9,487 nucleotides of DNA from Paenibacillus sp. (lineage in GTDB: Bacteria; Bacillota; Bacilli; Paenibacillales; NBRC-103111), in NCBI GenBank assembly GCA_029239545.1, contig JARBUQ010000128.1, positions 1-9,487 on the forward strand. Reading direction: 5' to 3'. The position numbers and the translations under genes are program-made. The notes under the pieces are model-generated. The model was not told the origin of the DNA and searched no databases. It saw only the letters and a program-made list of their open reading frames with translations. This document shows positions 1 to 6,883 of the stretch, one piece after another (within the stretch, counting starts at the first letter, position 1; the number at the start of each line of letters is the position of its first letter).

Positions 1-612
1 CTTGCTGTCAACTGCAACAGCTTCAGTAACCTTAGGAGCTGCAAGCTCAGTTACAGCAGCATAAGTAGCGTCTACAAGAACGGAACGAGCTGCGTCTGTT
101 GTGTAGTCTGTCTTAGCATTAAGCAGACCCAATTTAACTACTGCTGCTACGTTAGCTTTCGCCCAATCGGAAACAGTTCCTGTTACAGTTGCGCTGGCAT
201 CAACCTTGATATCCAATGCGCGAACCAATACTGTTGCCAATTGTTCAATTGTTACAGTACCTTCAGGGTTGAACACATTAGGAGCTGTTCCGTCCATGAT
301 GAAAGGAGTTGCTTTGGATACAGCTGCGATTTCTTCTGCCGACCAACGGTCAGCAGCTACGTCAGTGTAACCAGTTGATGTTACTGCTGGTGTTGGGAAT
401 TTCTTCAACAAGGCAACGATCTTAGCTAGTTGCTCACGAGTCATACCAGCGTCAAGCTCTGAGCCATTGCCTGTACCTTCGAATATACCCAATGCCACTA
501 ATTGATCATACTTTGCCTGTGTATCTAATGGTGTTTCTGCTGCATATACTGCAGATGCGAGCATGGATGAAACCATGGCCCCTGCTACAAGAACGGATAA
601 GCTTTTCTTCAT
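1..612 (-). CDS. Major S-layer protein, N-terminal part with SLH domains (runs off the left edge)
   Basis: Secreted protein probably forming the crystalline surface layer; only the first 204 codons lie in the window and no stop is reached. Residues 1-24 form a signal peptide (MKK, hydrophobic core, AVYA before the likely cleavage site). The mature part holds three SLH repeats (about 30-75, 82-135, 145-190), which in this family bind pyruvylated secondary cell wall polymer. Their TRAE-equivalent motifs are TREQ (58-61), TIEQ (121-124) and TTDA (171-174), so only the first keeps the arginine. Codon choice is strongly biased (GTA/GTT, GCA/GCT, ACA/ACT), unlike the neighbouring giant SLH gene, which suggests very high expression. 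The ATG at 612 is preceded by AGGAGGAG with an 11-nt spacer. A second in-frame ATG at 687 has an even better Shine-Dalgarno and would add 25 residues. The S-layer identity is inferred from the SLH domains, codon bias and leader; another abundant SLH protein is possible. Confidence 0.85.
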   Translation of the reverse strand, partial: MKKSLSVLVAGAMVSSMLASAVYAAETPLDTQAKYDQLVALGIFEGTGNGSELDAGMTREQLAKIVALLKKFPTPAVTSTGYTDVAADRWSAEEIAAVSKATPFIMDGTAPNVFNPEGTVTIEQLATVLVRALDIKVDASATVTGTVSDWAKANVAAVVKLGLLNAKTDYTTDAARSVLVDATYAAVTELAAPKVTEAVAVDSK

Positions 613-684
613 AACCTTTTTGTCTCCTCCTCGATTAACTCTCAATGTTTTTGATTGTACTTCTAAGTTCAAGCTCGATTCACT

Positions 685-705
685 CATTGGTTGTTTCACC
701 CCCTT
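685..705 (-). promoter_or_regulatory. Upstream in-frame start codon with strong Shine-Dalgarno for the S-layer gene
   Basis: On the minus strand AAGGGGGTGA (705-696) matches the ideal AAGGAGGTGA at 9 of 10 positions and lies 8 nt before an ATG at 687-685. From this ATG the frame is open for 25 codons straight into the signal-peptide ATG at 612, which has its own AGGAGGAG (631-624). Translation from 687 would place a polar segment (ending RGGDKKV) before the signal peptide. Whether both starts are used cannot be told from sequence. The arrangement is like the dual starts described for the Brevibacillus brevis cell-wall-protein operon. Confidence 0.65.
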
Positions 706-736
706 CCCAGAGTAGAGCGCTATTTACTATCAAAAG

Positions 737-757
737 TCTGTAACTCTTAGTCACAGA
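737..757 (-). promoter_or_regulatory. Hairpin in the S-layer mRNA leader
   Basis: In the minus-strand transcript TCTGTGAC and GTTACAGA form an 8-bp stem with one G-U wobble around a 5-nt TAAGA loop. It lies 32 nt upstream of the first Shine-Dalgarno and has no following U-tract, so it is not a terminator. It could stabilise the message or influence access to the upstream start; that role is inference. Confidence 0.4.
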
Positions 758-808
758 AACTAGTAAACAAAGATAATAGAAAACTAGAGACAGTGACACC
801 ACTATAAC

Positions 809-837
809 ATTATACAATGGTGGATATCTAGCGTAAA
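809..837 (-). promoter_or_regulatory. Proximal sigma-A-type promoter for the S-layer gene
   Basis: Minus strand: TTTACG (837-832), a 17-nt spacer, then a perfect TATAAT (814-809). The -35 matches TTGACA at 4 of 6 positions. Predicted transcription start is near 802, giving a leader of about 190 nt. It is one of at least two candidate promoters stacked upstream of the gene. Confidence 0.5.
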
Positions 838-920
838 GTAATATTTGAGAAAATTACCCAAGTATCAGCACTCGCTGTAAGTCACTGTTATCTGCTTCAC
901 TTAATTAAACGCAGAGGGCG

Positions 921-955
921 GAAAAAAGTTGCGCGGTTTGCAAAAAACTTTTTTC
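921..955 (-). repeat. AT-rich inverted repeat in the S-layer leader
   Basis: GAAAAAAGTT (921-930) and AACTTTTTTC (946-955) are perfect 10-bp inverted arms around a 15-nt centre. In the minus-strand RNA a further GC/GC pair can form inside, leaving a 4-nt U bulge and a 7-nt loop. It sits between the two tandem promoters, so only transcripts from the distal promoter would carry it. It could be an attenuator, an RNA stabiliser or a DNA-level site; the sequence does not decide. Confidence 0.45.
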
Positions 956-1001
956 TTATGTATACCGTGCGCTTCAAGCTCTGAAAAGTGTTGATATGTG
1001 T

Positions 1002-1030
1002 GTTATACAATTGTGATGTAAGCTTGTCTA
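1002..1030 (-). promoter_or_regulatory. Distal sigma-A-type promoter for the S-layer gene
   Basis: Minus strand: TAGACA (1030-1025), exactly 17 nt, then TATAAC (1007-1002). Each hexamer matches consensus at 5 of 6 positions, making this the best overall sigma-A-like match in the intergenic stretch. Predicted start is near 995. A weaker third candidate (ATGACG at 1067-1062, 18 nt, TATACT at 1043-1038) lies just upstream. Confidence 0.5.
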
Positions 1031-1103
1031 CGTGCTTAGTATACAACCATCCATTACGATTCGTCATTATTAAGTATTTTCCAATAAAATGATTAGTGAA
1101 ACA

Positions 1104-1127
1104 GCTGTCGGCCAGTTAGCCGACAGC
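1104..1127 (-). terminator. Hairpin terminator after the giant SLH gene
   Basis: GCTGTCGGC and GCCGACAGC form a perfect 9-bp GC-rich stem with a 6-nt loop, 10 nt past the stop codon at 1138. The tail in the transcription direction is only TGTTTC, a weak U-tract, so termination may be incomplete and some read-through into the S-layer leader is possible. Confidence 0.6.
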
Positions 1128-1137
1128 CGTATTCCTA

Positions 1138-4100
1138 TCACTTCGGTACTTTCTTCTGTTGTTGGAGCACGCGCATAGCTACTACAGCAGCCTCTGCTCG
1201 CGTAAAGGTATTGAGCGGATCGAACCTGACAGTAGCTTTTTTCTGACCTTGCTGCAGCACATTTTCTTTTCCCTCGATCAGACCAGCCTTGGCAACCGCC
1301 TCAACCGGCGTACGTGCATAAATATCGATCTGTTCGCCATCAGTAAACGTCTTCTGCAGATTAGCCAGCACCTTATCCAGCGTCGAGTCAGAGGACAGCT
1401 TAAGATCAGCGGCTCTCGCAATCATAACCGCAGCATCCTGGCGTGTGATTGCGCTGTCCGGCAAGAACCTTCCCAATGCGGCGCCTCTTACAATACCAGC
1501 ACGCGCCGCCGTCTCAATGTATTTATAATCGTACAATCTGGTCAAGATGTTAACACGAGGCACATCTGTGAAAGTCGCTTGCTCCGTATACTGCAGCGGT
1601 ATATCAAAAATCTTAACGAGCATTGTGGCGAATTCCCCGCGTGTAATCGCATCATTCGGCACGAACAAGGAAGCTTCTTTATTCAGCATTAATCCTTTTG
1701 CATACAGGGTGTCCAGCTCATTCCTGGCCCAGGGATGACCGGTTACATCATCAAAGCTGTTCCCCATGTACATAACCTGATAATATCCGAAGGTCTCAAA
1801 CGGAACGGTTATCGTATTGTTCGAGGTATTAACGACTCCCCCCAGATTTCTCCATCTCCATTGGGTGGTGCCGGTGTAGTCTTCATATATATCGAAATGA
1901 TAGACGGAAATATATTTCCAGGAGTCATCTCGAATAATCGAATCATACTTCAATGTAATTGTGCCGCGATCAGTCGGAACAACTTGATCGTCCTTGCTTC
2001 TCGCATAAAAGGCTTCATTGTCATAAGGCAGTCTACCGCCACCGCTCAATGCTTTGACCATGTCGGTCTCATTCTTACGAATACTGCCTCCATCGGTCCA
2101 GATTAAAGGTCCTGCTGGTCTGAATTTGCCGGTTGGTTCGCTAAGAACCTGCTGTCCGGTTGTTGTAATAACAGGTATGTTCCGATTGCCAATCTGTCCA
2201 TCTGCAGATGTGGGATGCTTGAATTTGTCCACTCGGCCATCTGTTTGATTGGCAATTCCGAACAAGATTTTCCGATCCGCTGTTAGGAACTGATTCACTG
2301 CTCCTTGTTCATTCCGGCTGAAGTTCGTACCTCTTGGAAAGGTAACCTTAACCTGACCGTCAAAAGCTGTAATTGTGTTTTTGAGGGCTGTCTTGAATTG
2401 CGCTCCCTCCACTGGCGTGTCTACGTTATACAAGATAAAGGTAGCATTAGTCGTCGACGTTCCGCGCTGAACCGTAAACTTGATGCTGTTCTTACCTGCC
2501 TTCAAATCATTTATTTCATAGAAGAAACGTTTGCGTTTAATTCCATTCTCATCGAATACTTCACGCTGTACTGCCTGCTCTTTGCCAAAAGTAACGCTGT
2601 CTGCACCCTCAGCCTCCATCTCAACTTCTATAAAGTTGCTGTTAATGTTGGCTTGCAGCTCGCCCTTTTCATTCGTAATGAGAATCGGGTACTTAATAGC
2701 AAACGGCAATGGTTCACGGCTAATCGTGATGCTGCGGGTTACAGTGATGCCCGATGCGTTCGTAATCGAAAATTCGAATATGGTCTCTCCCTTAGCAGCA
2801 AGTGTGATCGGGATTGTTTGGAACTGCCCGAACGTCGGACTATTCAACAAACTGAAATAATTAGGATTATTACTCAGCGGCTCAGAGGCTGAGAAGTTGT
2901 TATACCTGCGGTCGTATTTGACAACAGGAACACCATTCTCATCCTTGCTCCTCATCGTCAACTTGATCTCACTCGCATTAGCGAATTGGCCTGAGAAAGC
3001 AATAGACGTTTCGTTAGTGGAATAAGTCTCAGGCTGCTTGCCGGGTACGTATTTAATGACGTCCGAGGATTCAATTGGTTTAATGGATAAGAACTCAGAC
3101 GCGTCCGTGCTGAATATAAACACCTCATACTGACTCGATGTGACAATCGACCCATTTCTTTTTACATTAAACTTAATCGTATTCTTGCCTTCACGGAAAT
3201 TGCCGACCTGGACATAGAATGTCTTGAACGTTGGCTCCGGGTACAAAATATTAGCATTGCTCTCATTCACAATTACTTCTACCGTATACGGATTAGGCGA
3301 GTCAAGCGGAATGGGGATATTCACCAGCCTGCCTGAGATACAGCTTCCCGTTGCAATAGACTCCGTCGGTTTTATACAAGTGATCTCCAGGTTAGGATTC
3401 TTCACGACTCTGCCGTCATAGATATTATTCACTATCAGATAAGGCGTATTGGAAACTGTTAAATCATACTGTCTTCGACCGGAGTAATTCTCGCCTGCTT
3501 TAGTTCCAATCAGATCTGGCGCAACAACAGTATCGTCTGAAGTCGGTATAAAGGTTACTTTGGTAACTCCATTCGAGATCGTGCCGGGAATATCGTACGT
3601 AAATACATATTTGCCGCCTACTGAATGAATATCCGGGTTTTCCAACGTCCTTGATATCGGTGAGTTCGTTGTGTAATTACCCAAATACACGTTAACCTTT
3701 TTCGTCTTGGTATCGGTAATAATAGATAGAGAAGTCGGGAGCTCAGTTATATCATTGCGTCCGCCCTCGACCAGATTCATACCGTCCGACCGCTTGACTG
3801 CCTCTACATAGGGCAAGTTCGGATCCACATAATTAAACATAAACGTGGATGGTGGATTATTGTCATTGGACGAATTATAGAAACGGAATTCTACCACTTG
3901 AACCTTGTCTGTAGGAATATCCAATTTTGCTGAGAAATCAAAAACTTTATACCGGTTCGGCTTGGACCACGCCGCGACTTCATTAAGCGTTGTAGCGGCA
4001 GCACTTACATTATACGGAAAAGGGTTCCCAATGGCGGTGTCATTGTACATCACAGAAACCGAGTAAGCGCCATTCGAGAGACCAACCGGTTTGGCGAACA

Positions 4101-6609
4101 CTCCGCGGCGTCCAGCATCTATCGCAGTTGCTGTTTGATCCACGAATTGCTCAGGATTCGAATTAGGTGCGAATCGAAGCTTCAATAAAGTCAGATCTCT
4201 TCCTAGATTCGTACCAGTAACAACGATATCCGATCCAATCTCTGATAATCCAGAGGCGGCGGGATCGGCCACTACAAAGGGATATTGTCCCAGTACTTCG
4301 TTGTTATAGGCCACCTTCAATAAATAAGTGCCTGCAACAAGCCCCGGAATAGAGGTGAAATTCCCAATGGCTTGTGTGCCCGTTACGTTTGTTGATAACA
4401 CCGTTGCGTTACGAGGATTAGTGCCATCTTCATTCGTCACTACAAAGGAAAGTCTGATAGCTTCAGCCAGGCCAACGCCATTCACTGTAATCGCTGCTGA
4501 ACTTACCTGAGATGGAATCATCTGCGGAATTACAGCATTGGTGACCGCTGCAACTCCTATTGCTGCAGAAGCATAGACAGATTCAGAAACTGTAGCTCCA
4601 CTTACGAATGGAACGTCGCTTCCTGAAGAGCCATCAGGATATCGAAGCTTTTTGGAGAATGATAATTTGTAGTTCGTCCCTGATACAAGTGCGGATTGGC
4701 TCGGAACAGTGAATAGAATACTTGTATCCTTGACATCCGTGACTGTTAAAGGAATGAAATTGGCAGAGTTATTCTCATCGACCAATCTTGCTAAAGTGAT
4801 ATCGGCAGTGCTGCTCCCCAGATTAGCTCCGCTGAAATAAATCGTAGTAGGGTTGACCTCAGTTGGCGGAATTGCTGAAAAACCCGGCAAAGCAACTGCA
4901 CTGTTCAATACCACTGGACCATTAATCAAAACATTAGGTGGAAGGGGATCTTTTCTGCCAATCGTAAATGCCCGCTCCGTTATTGCAAATCCGTTGTATG
5001 TGATTTTATATTTGTACAGTCCTTCTGTCTGAATAATCGGGATCTGGAATGAAACGTTTGACCCAGCGATAGTTCCGCTTACAGAAGCAACCGCTCTGTT
5101 CTGGTCATCTGTAACCTGCAGTCCATAATTACCCGAATTAATTGAAACATCGAAACCAGCCGTTGGCGGCAAAATTCCCGCTTTTGCCAAGTTGGTGGCA
5201 GGAGCTGGAACACCAAAGGAAGTAATCGCAGGTAAAGGTATTACAGAGGATACGGTAGCTGGTGAAACTATGCCCGTTGCTACACTTACACCTAATGAAT
5301 ACGTCTCATCGTGAAGGGTTCGGGAAGTTTGCTTAATCTCTAAGTTATACGGACTTTCCGTATTAATCATTTTCCCCGCTGGTATTCGGTATACAGCAAC
5401 CGTCTTGGCGCTGTTCAGTGCGATAGGCGGTAATTGAGTTACAAGTGCAGTAGTTGAATTATTGTCATGATCAAATTGCACCGCTACACCCGTCTTGGCT
5501 GTAACCGTGAGCAAAGAATCAGCAGACAATGCCTGCCCTGTTACGAAAATGTCCGTATCCGAATATCCATTATAGATAACACTCGGATATATCGAAAATA
5601 CTTTGGGTGCTGCATTAGCTCCGTCCAGATTATAAGGACCATACTTCTGGCCGCCAATCATTACTTCAACGAATTTGTACTGCAGATCACCAAGTGCAGT
5701 TAAATCATTCTTCAAATAAGCGGAGATATTAGCCTTAGGCTTAGTAACAGTAGGTGTTTTGATTAATTCCTGAGAAGGTACGACATTCCCATCGACCACC
5801 ACAGGATTCCCATTATCGTCCAGCTCCCCAATCTTGGCATTGAAGGCGAATGGCTTTCCATTATCGTAAATCAAATTTTTCTGAATTTCATATGTTTTGG
5901 AATTGTTGACCGCCATAATAGTCATCGGGTTATCCCCTGGGCGCAAGCGGAAAGAAGCGGTAGAGCTAGGCTTATTTATATCATCGGCAAGAAAGAAGTA
6001 GTCCCCTCCGCTGAAGAAAGCATTCTTCGGAGCAGGGTCTCCCTCAAGGTAGGCTTTTACCTCTGTAGCATTAGGAGCCTTCCCTGCGATATTAACAAGT
6101 GTTGATTGAGAAGGATTCTCAGGATACATCTTGCCGTCTTCGAATGGAACACCGTTAATATTGATGGTTTCCAAATTCGCCGTTGGTGTGTAGTACACCC
6201 AGGCTGGCGCAGAAGATACGCTATTAGAATCGCCTAACTTCAAAGTAATCTTGTTCAGCCCTTCCGAGAGAAGGACATTGTTGAATACTATATCGTACTG
6301 TGAGGTTTTCTGTGCTTTATTAGTCTTGTCAGCAACAGGCTGCCCACCCATGCTTACATTGGTAACTTCAAAATATAAGCTCTGAATCTGGTTATCGCTG
6401 ATGTTCTCAATCGTAGCCGGAATGCTGATCGGATTGGTAGTGATTCGTGGCACACTCGTGTTGGTCAAAGGCGGCTGGGACTCCGAAATATAGAATCCGT
6501 TAATAGTAATACGCGACGTTGCCGCGAAGGCAGACATCGCTGGCAGAAGACTGATTAGCATGGACATTACAACAAGTAAACTTGTCCACTTACGGTATCG
6601 CTTGTTCAA
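1138..6609 (-). CDS. Giant secreted cell-surface protein with C-terminal SLH domains
   Basis: A 1823-residue exported protein probably held on the cell wall by SLH binding to pyruvylated wall polymer. Residues 1-30 are a signal peptide (KRYRK n-region, hydrophobic core, SAFA cleavage region). Residues 31-1400 are beta-rich Ig-like modules. Four central segments share a GxYxxxVxYN-type strand (about 530, 646, 760, 848), some with IPT/TIG-like 'GxNLG' turns (near 594 and 799). Flanking ones share a GxNxIxFxV strand (about 117, 225, 1141, 1372). A distinct pre-SLH region spans 1405-1615. Three SLH domains follow at 1619-1671, 1680-1735 and 1755-1815, with motifs TRGE (1656), TRQD (1722) and TRAE (1803). 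Only two cysteines occur (1078 and 1090). The start is TTG at 6609, 7 nt after AAGGAGG; no better in-frame start is seen. It lies after the tagO terminator, with its own candidate ECF promoter. The function beyond wall anchoring is unknown; an adhesin, wall structural or secondary S-layer role is possible. Confidence 0.93.
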   Translation of the reverse strand: MNKRYRKWTSLLVVMSMLISLLPAMSAFAATSRITINGFYISESQPPLTNTSVPRITTNPISIPATIENISDNQIQSLYFEVTNVSMGGQPVADKTNKAQKTSQYDIVFNNVLLSEGLNKITLKLGDSNSVSSAPAWVYYTPTANLETININGVPFEDGKMYPENPSQSTLVNIAGKAPNATEVKAYLEGDPAPKNAFFSGGDYFFLADDINKPSSTASFRLRPGDNPMTIMAVNNSKTYEIQKNLIYDNGKPFAFNAKIGELDDNGNPVVVDGNVVPSQELIKTPTVTKPKANISAYLKNDLTALGDLQYKFVEVMIGGQKYGPYNLDGANAAPKVFSIYPSVIYNGYSDTDIFVTGQALSADSLLTVTAKTGVAVQFDHDNNSTTALVTQLPPIALNSAKTVAVYRIPAGKMINTESPYNLEIKQTSRTLHDETYSLGVSVATGIVSPATVSSVIPLPAITSFGVPAPATNLAKAGILPPTAGFDVSINSGNYGLQVTDDQNRAVASVSGTIAGSNVSFQIPIIQTEGLYKYKITYNGFAITERAFTIGRKDPLPPNVLINGPVVLNSAVALPGFSAIPPTEVNPTTIYFSGANLGSSTADITLARLVDENNSANFIPLTVTDVKDTSILFTVPSQSALVSGTNYKLSFSKKLRYPDGSSGSDVPFVSGATVSESVYASAAIGVAAVTNAVIPQMIPSQVSSAAITVNGVGLAEAIRLSFVVTNEDGTNPRNATVLSTNVTGTQAIGNFTSIPGLVAGTYLLKVAYNNEVLGQYPFVVADPAASGLSEIGSDIVVTGTNLGRDLTLLKLRFAPNSNPEQFVDQTATAIDAGRRGVFAKPVGLSNGAYSVSVMYNDTAIGNPFPYNVSAAATTLNEVAAWSKPNRYKVFDFSAKLDIPTDKVQVVEFRFYNSSNDNNPPSTFMFNYVDPNLPYVEAVKRSDGMNLVEGGRNDITELPTSLSIITDTKTKKVNVYLGNYTTNSPISRTLENPDIHSVGGKYVFTYDIPGTISNGVTKVTFIPTSDDTVVAPDLIGTKAGENYSGRRQYDLTVSNTPYLIVNNIYDGRVVKNPNLEITCIKPTESIATGSCISGRLVNIPIPLDSPNPYTVEVIVNESNANILYPEPTFKTFYVQVGNFREGKNTIKFNVKRNGSIVTSSQYEVFIFSTDASEFLSIKPIESSDVIKYVPGKQPETYSTNETSIAFSGQFANASEIKLTMRSKDENGVPVVKYDRRYNNFSASEPLSNNPNYFSLLNSPTFGQFQTIPITLAAKGETIFEFSITNASGITVTRSITISREPLPFAIKYPILITNEKGELQANINSNFIEVEMEAEGADSVTFGKEQAVQREVFDENGIKRKRFFYEINDLKAGKNSIKFTVQRGTSTTNATFILYNVDTPVEGAQFKTALKNTITAFDGQVKVTFPRGTNFSRNEQGAVNQFLTADRKILFGIANQTDGRVDKFKHPTSADGQIGNRNIPVITTTGQQVLSEPTGKFRPAGPLIWTDGGSIRKNETDMVKALSGGGRLPYDNEAFYARSKDDQVVPTDRGTITLKYDSIIRDDSWKYISVYHFDIYEDYTGTTQWRWRNLGGVVNTSNNTITVPFETFGYYQVMYMGNSFDDVTGHPWARNELDTLYAKGLMLNKEASLFVPNDAITRGEFATMLVKIFDIPLQYTEQATFTDVPRVNILTRLYDYKYIETAARAGIVRGAALGRFLPDSAITRQDAAVMIARAADLKLSSDSTLDKVLANLQKTFTDGEQIDIYARTPVEAVAKAGLIEGKENVLQQGQKKATVRFDPLNTFTRAEAAVVAMRVLQQQKKVPK

Positions 6610-6623
6610 AACGGTTCCTCCTT
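6607..6623 (-). promoter_or_regulatory. Shine-Dalgarno and TTG start of the giant SLH gene
   Basis: AAGGAGG (6623-6617) sits 7 nt before TTG (6609-6607). The perfect Shine-Dalgarno and the immediate signal peptide fix this uncommon start codon, which would be expected to lower the translation rate relative to ATG. Confidence 0.8.
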
Positions 6624-6690
6624 ATATTATGCAAATGTTAATGATTAAGGGATAAAAGCTAAGATACGTCTATTGAACAGGCTCTTCGCA

Positions 6691-6711
6691 CTACATTTCG
6701 AACTCCTCTCC
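6691..6711 (-). promoter_or_regulatory. Shine-Dalgarno followed by an AUG-UAG start-stop in the SLH leader
   Basis: GGAGAGGAG (6711-6703), a 6-nt spacer, then ATG immediately followed by TAG (6696-6691). It lies downstream of the candidate ECF start and about 80 nt before the real start codon. It may be a ribosome-parking element or a chance occurrence. Confidence 0.25.
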
Positions 6712-6739
6712 AAATATTTACATGGCTGCTGTACATGTA

Positions 6740-6766
6740 GACGTTGACCCTGAACCAAAAGTTTCA
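6740..6766 (-). promoter_or_regulatory. Candidate ECF-sigma promoter for the giant SLH gene
   Basis: Minus strand: TGAAAC (6766-6761) followed by TTTT, a 17-nt spacer, then CGTC (6743-6740). This fits the TGAAAC / CGT(A/C) pattern of envelope-stress ECF sigma factors of the SigW/SigM type in Bacillus. The predicted start near 6733 gives a leader of about 120 nt. No comparably good sigma-A promoter is visible between the tagO terminator and the gene; the best is TTCATG, 17 nt, TAGAAT just upstream. The regulatory assignment is inference from the motif. Confidence 0.5.
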
Positions 6767-6830
6767 TGTATTCTAGTTATCGGTCAGTTAAACATGAAAT
6801 TTTAGAGATGTCGCAAAATTGAAGGGACAC

Positions 6831-6858
6831 AAAAAAAACCAATCCCTAAAGGACTGGT
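6831..6858 (-). terminator. tagO: Intrinsic terminator after tagO
   Basis: ACCAGTCC (6858-6851) pairs with GGATTGGT (6845-6838) in an 8-bp stem with one G-U wobble and a 5-nt loop, followed by a run of eight T in the transcription direction. It lies 25 bases beyond the tagO stop and separates the polymer-synthesis genes from the giant SLH gene. Confidence 0.9.
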
Positions 6859-6883
6859 CTCTAAACTTGCTCAAAGCTGCTGC

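Larger units (their letters stand above)
613..995 (-). other. Long 5' leader of the S-layer gene
   Basis: Between the terminator of the upstream gene (ending near 1104) and the S-layer start codon at 612 there are about 490 bases with no separate gene on either strand. If transcription starts from the promoter at 1002-1030 the leader would be about 380 nt; from the promoter at 809-837 about 190 nt. It holds two inverted repeats (921-955 and 737-757) and the alternative in-frame start at 687. Long, structured leaders are typical of S-layer genes and are often tied to mRNA stability. The start points are inferred from promoter position only. Confidence 0.5.

Noticed and set aside
790..888. 8-bp inverted repeat ACAGTGAC (790-797) / GTCACTGT (881-888) flanking the proximal S-layer promoter as a possible operator
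   Set aside because: The arms are 83 nt apart and short, so chance is a sufficient explanation without conservation data.
1097..1124. Plus-strand TGAAAC with CGAC 18 nt downstream, resembling an ECF promoter reading into the SLH gene antisense
   Set aside because: The -10 part is the arm of the terminator hairpin, the spacing is long, and no plus-strand gene follows.
1159..5703. Several plus-strand open frames (for example 1159-1692, 1735-2106, 2305-2892) inside the giant SLH gene
   Set aside because: They are antisense to a long, intact, well-assigned gene and lack ribosome binding sites and recognisable protein features.
6728..6740. Palindrome TACATGTA in the SLH leader as a regulator site
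   Set aside because: An 8-bp palindrome is expected by chance in AT-rich DNA and no second copy is seen at a useful distance.
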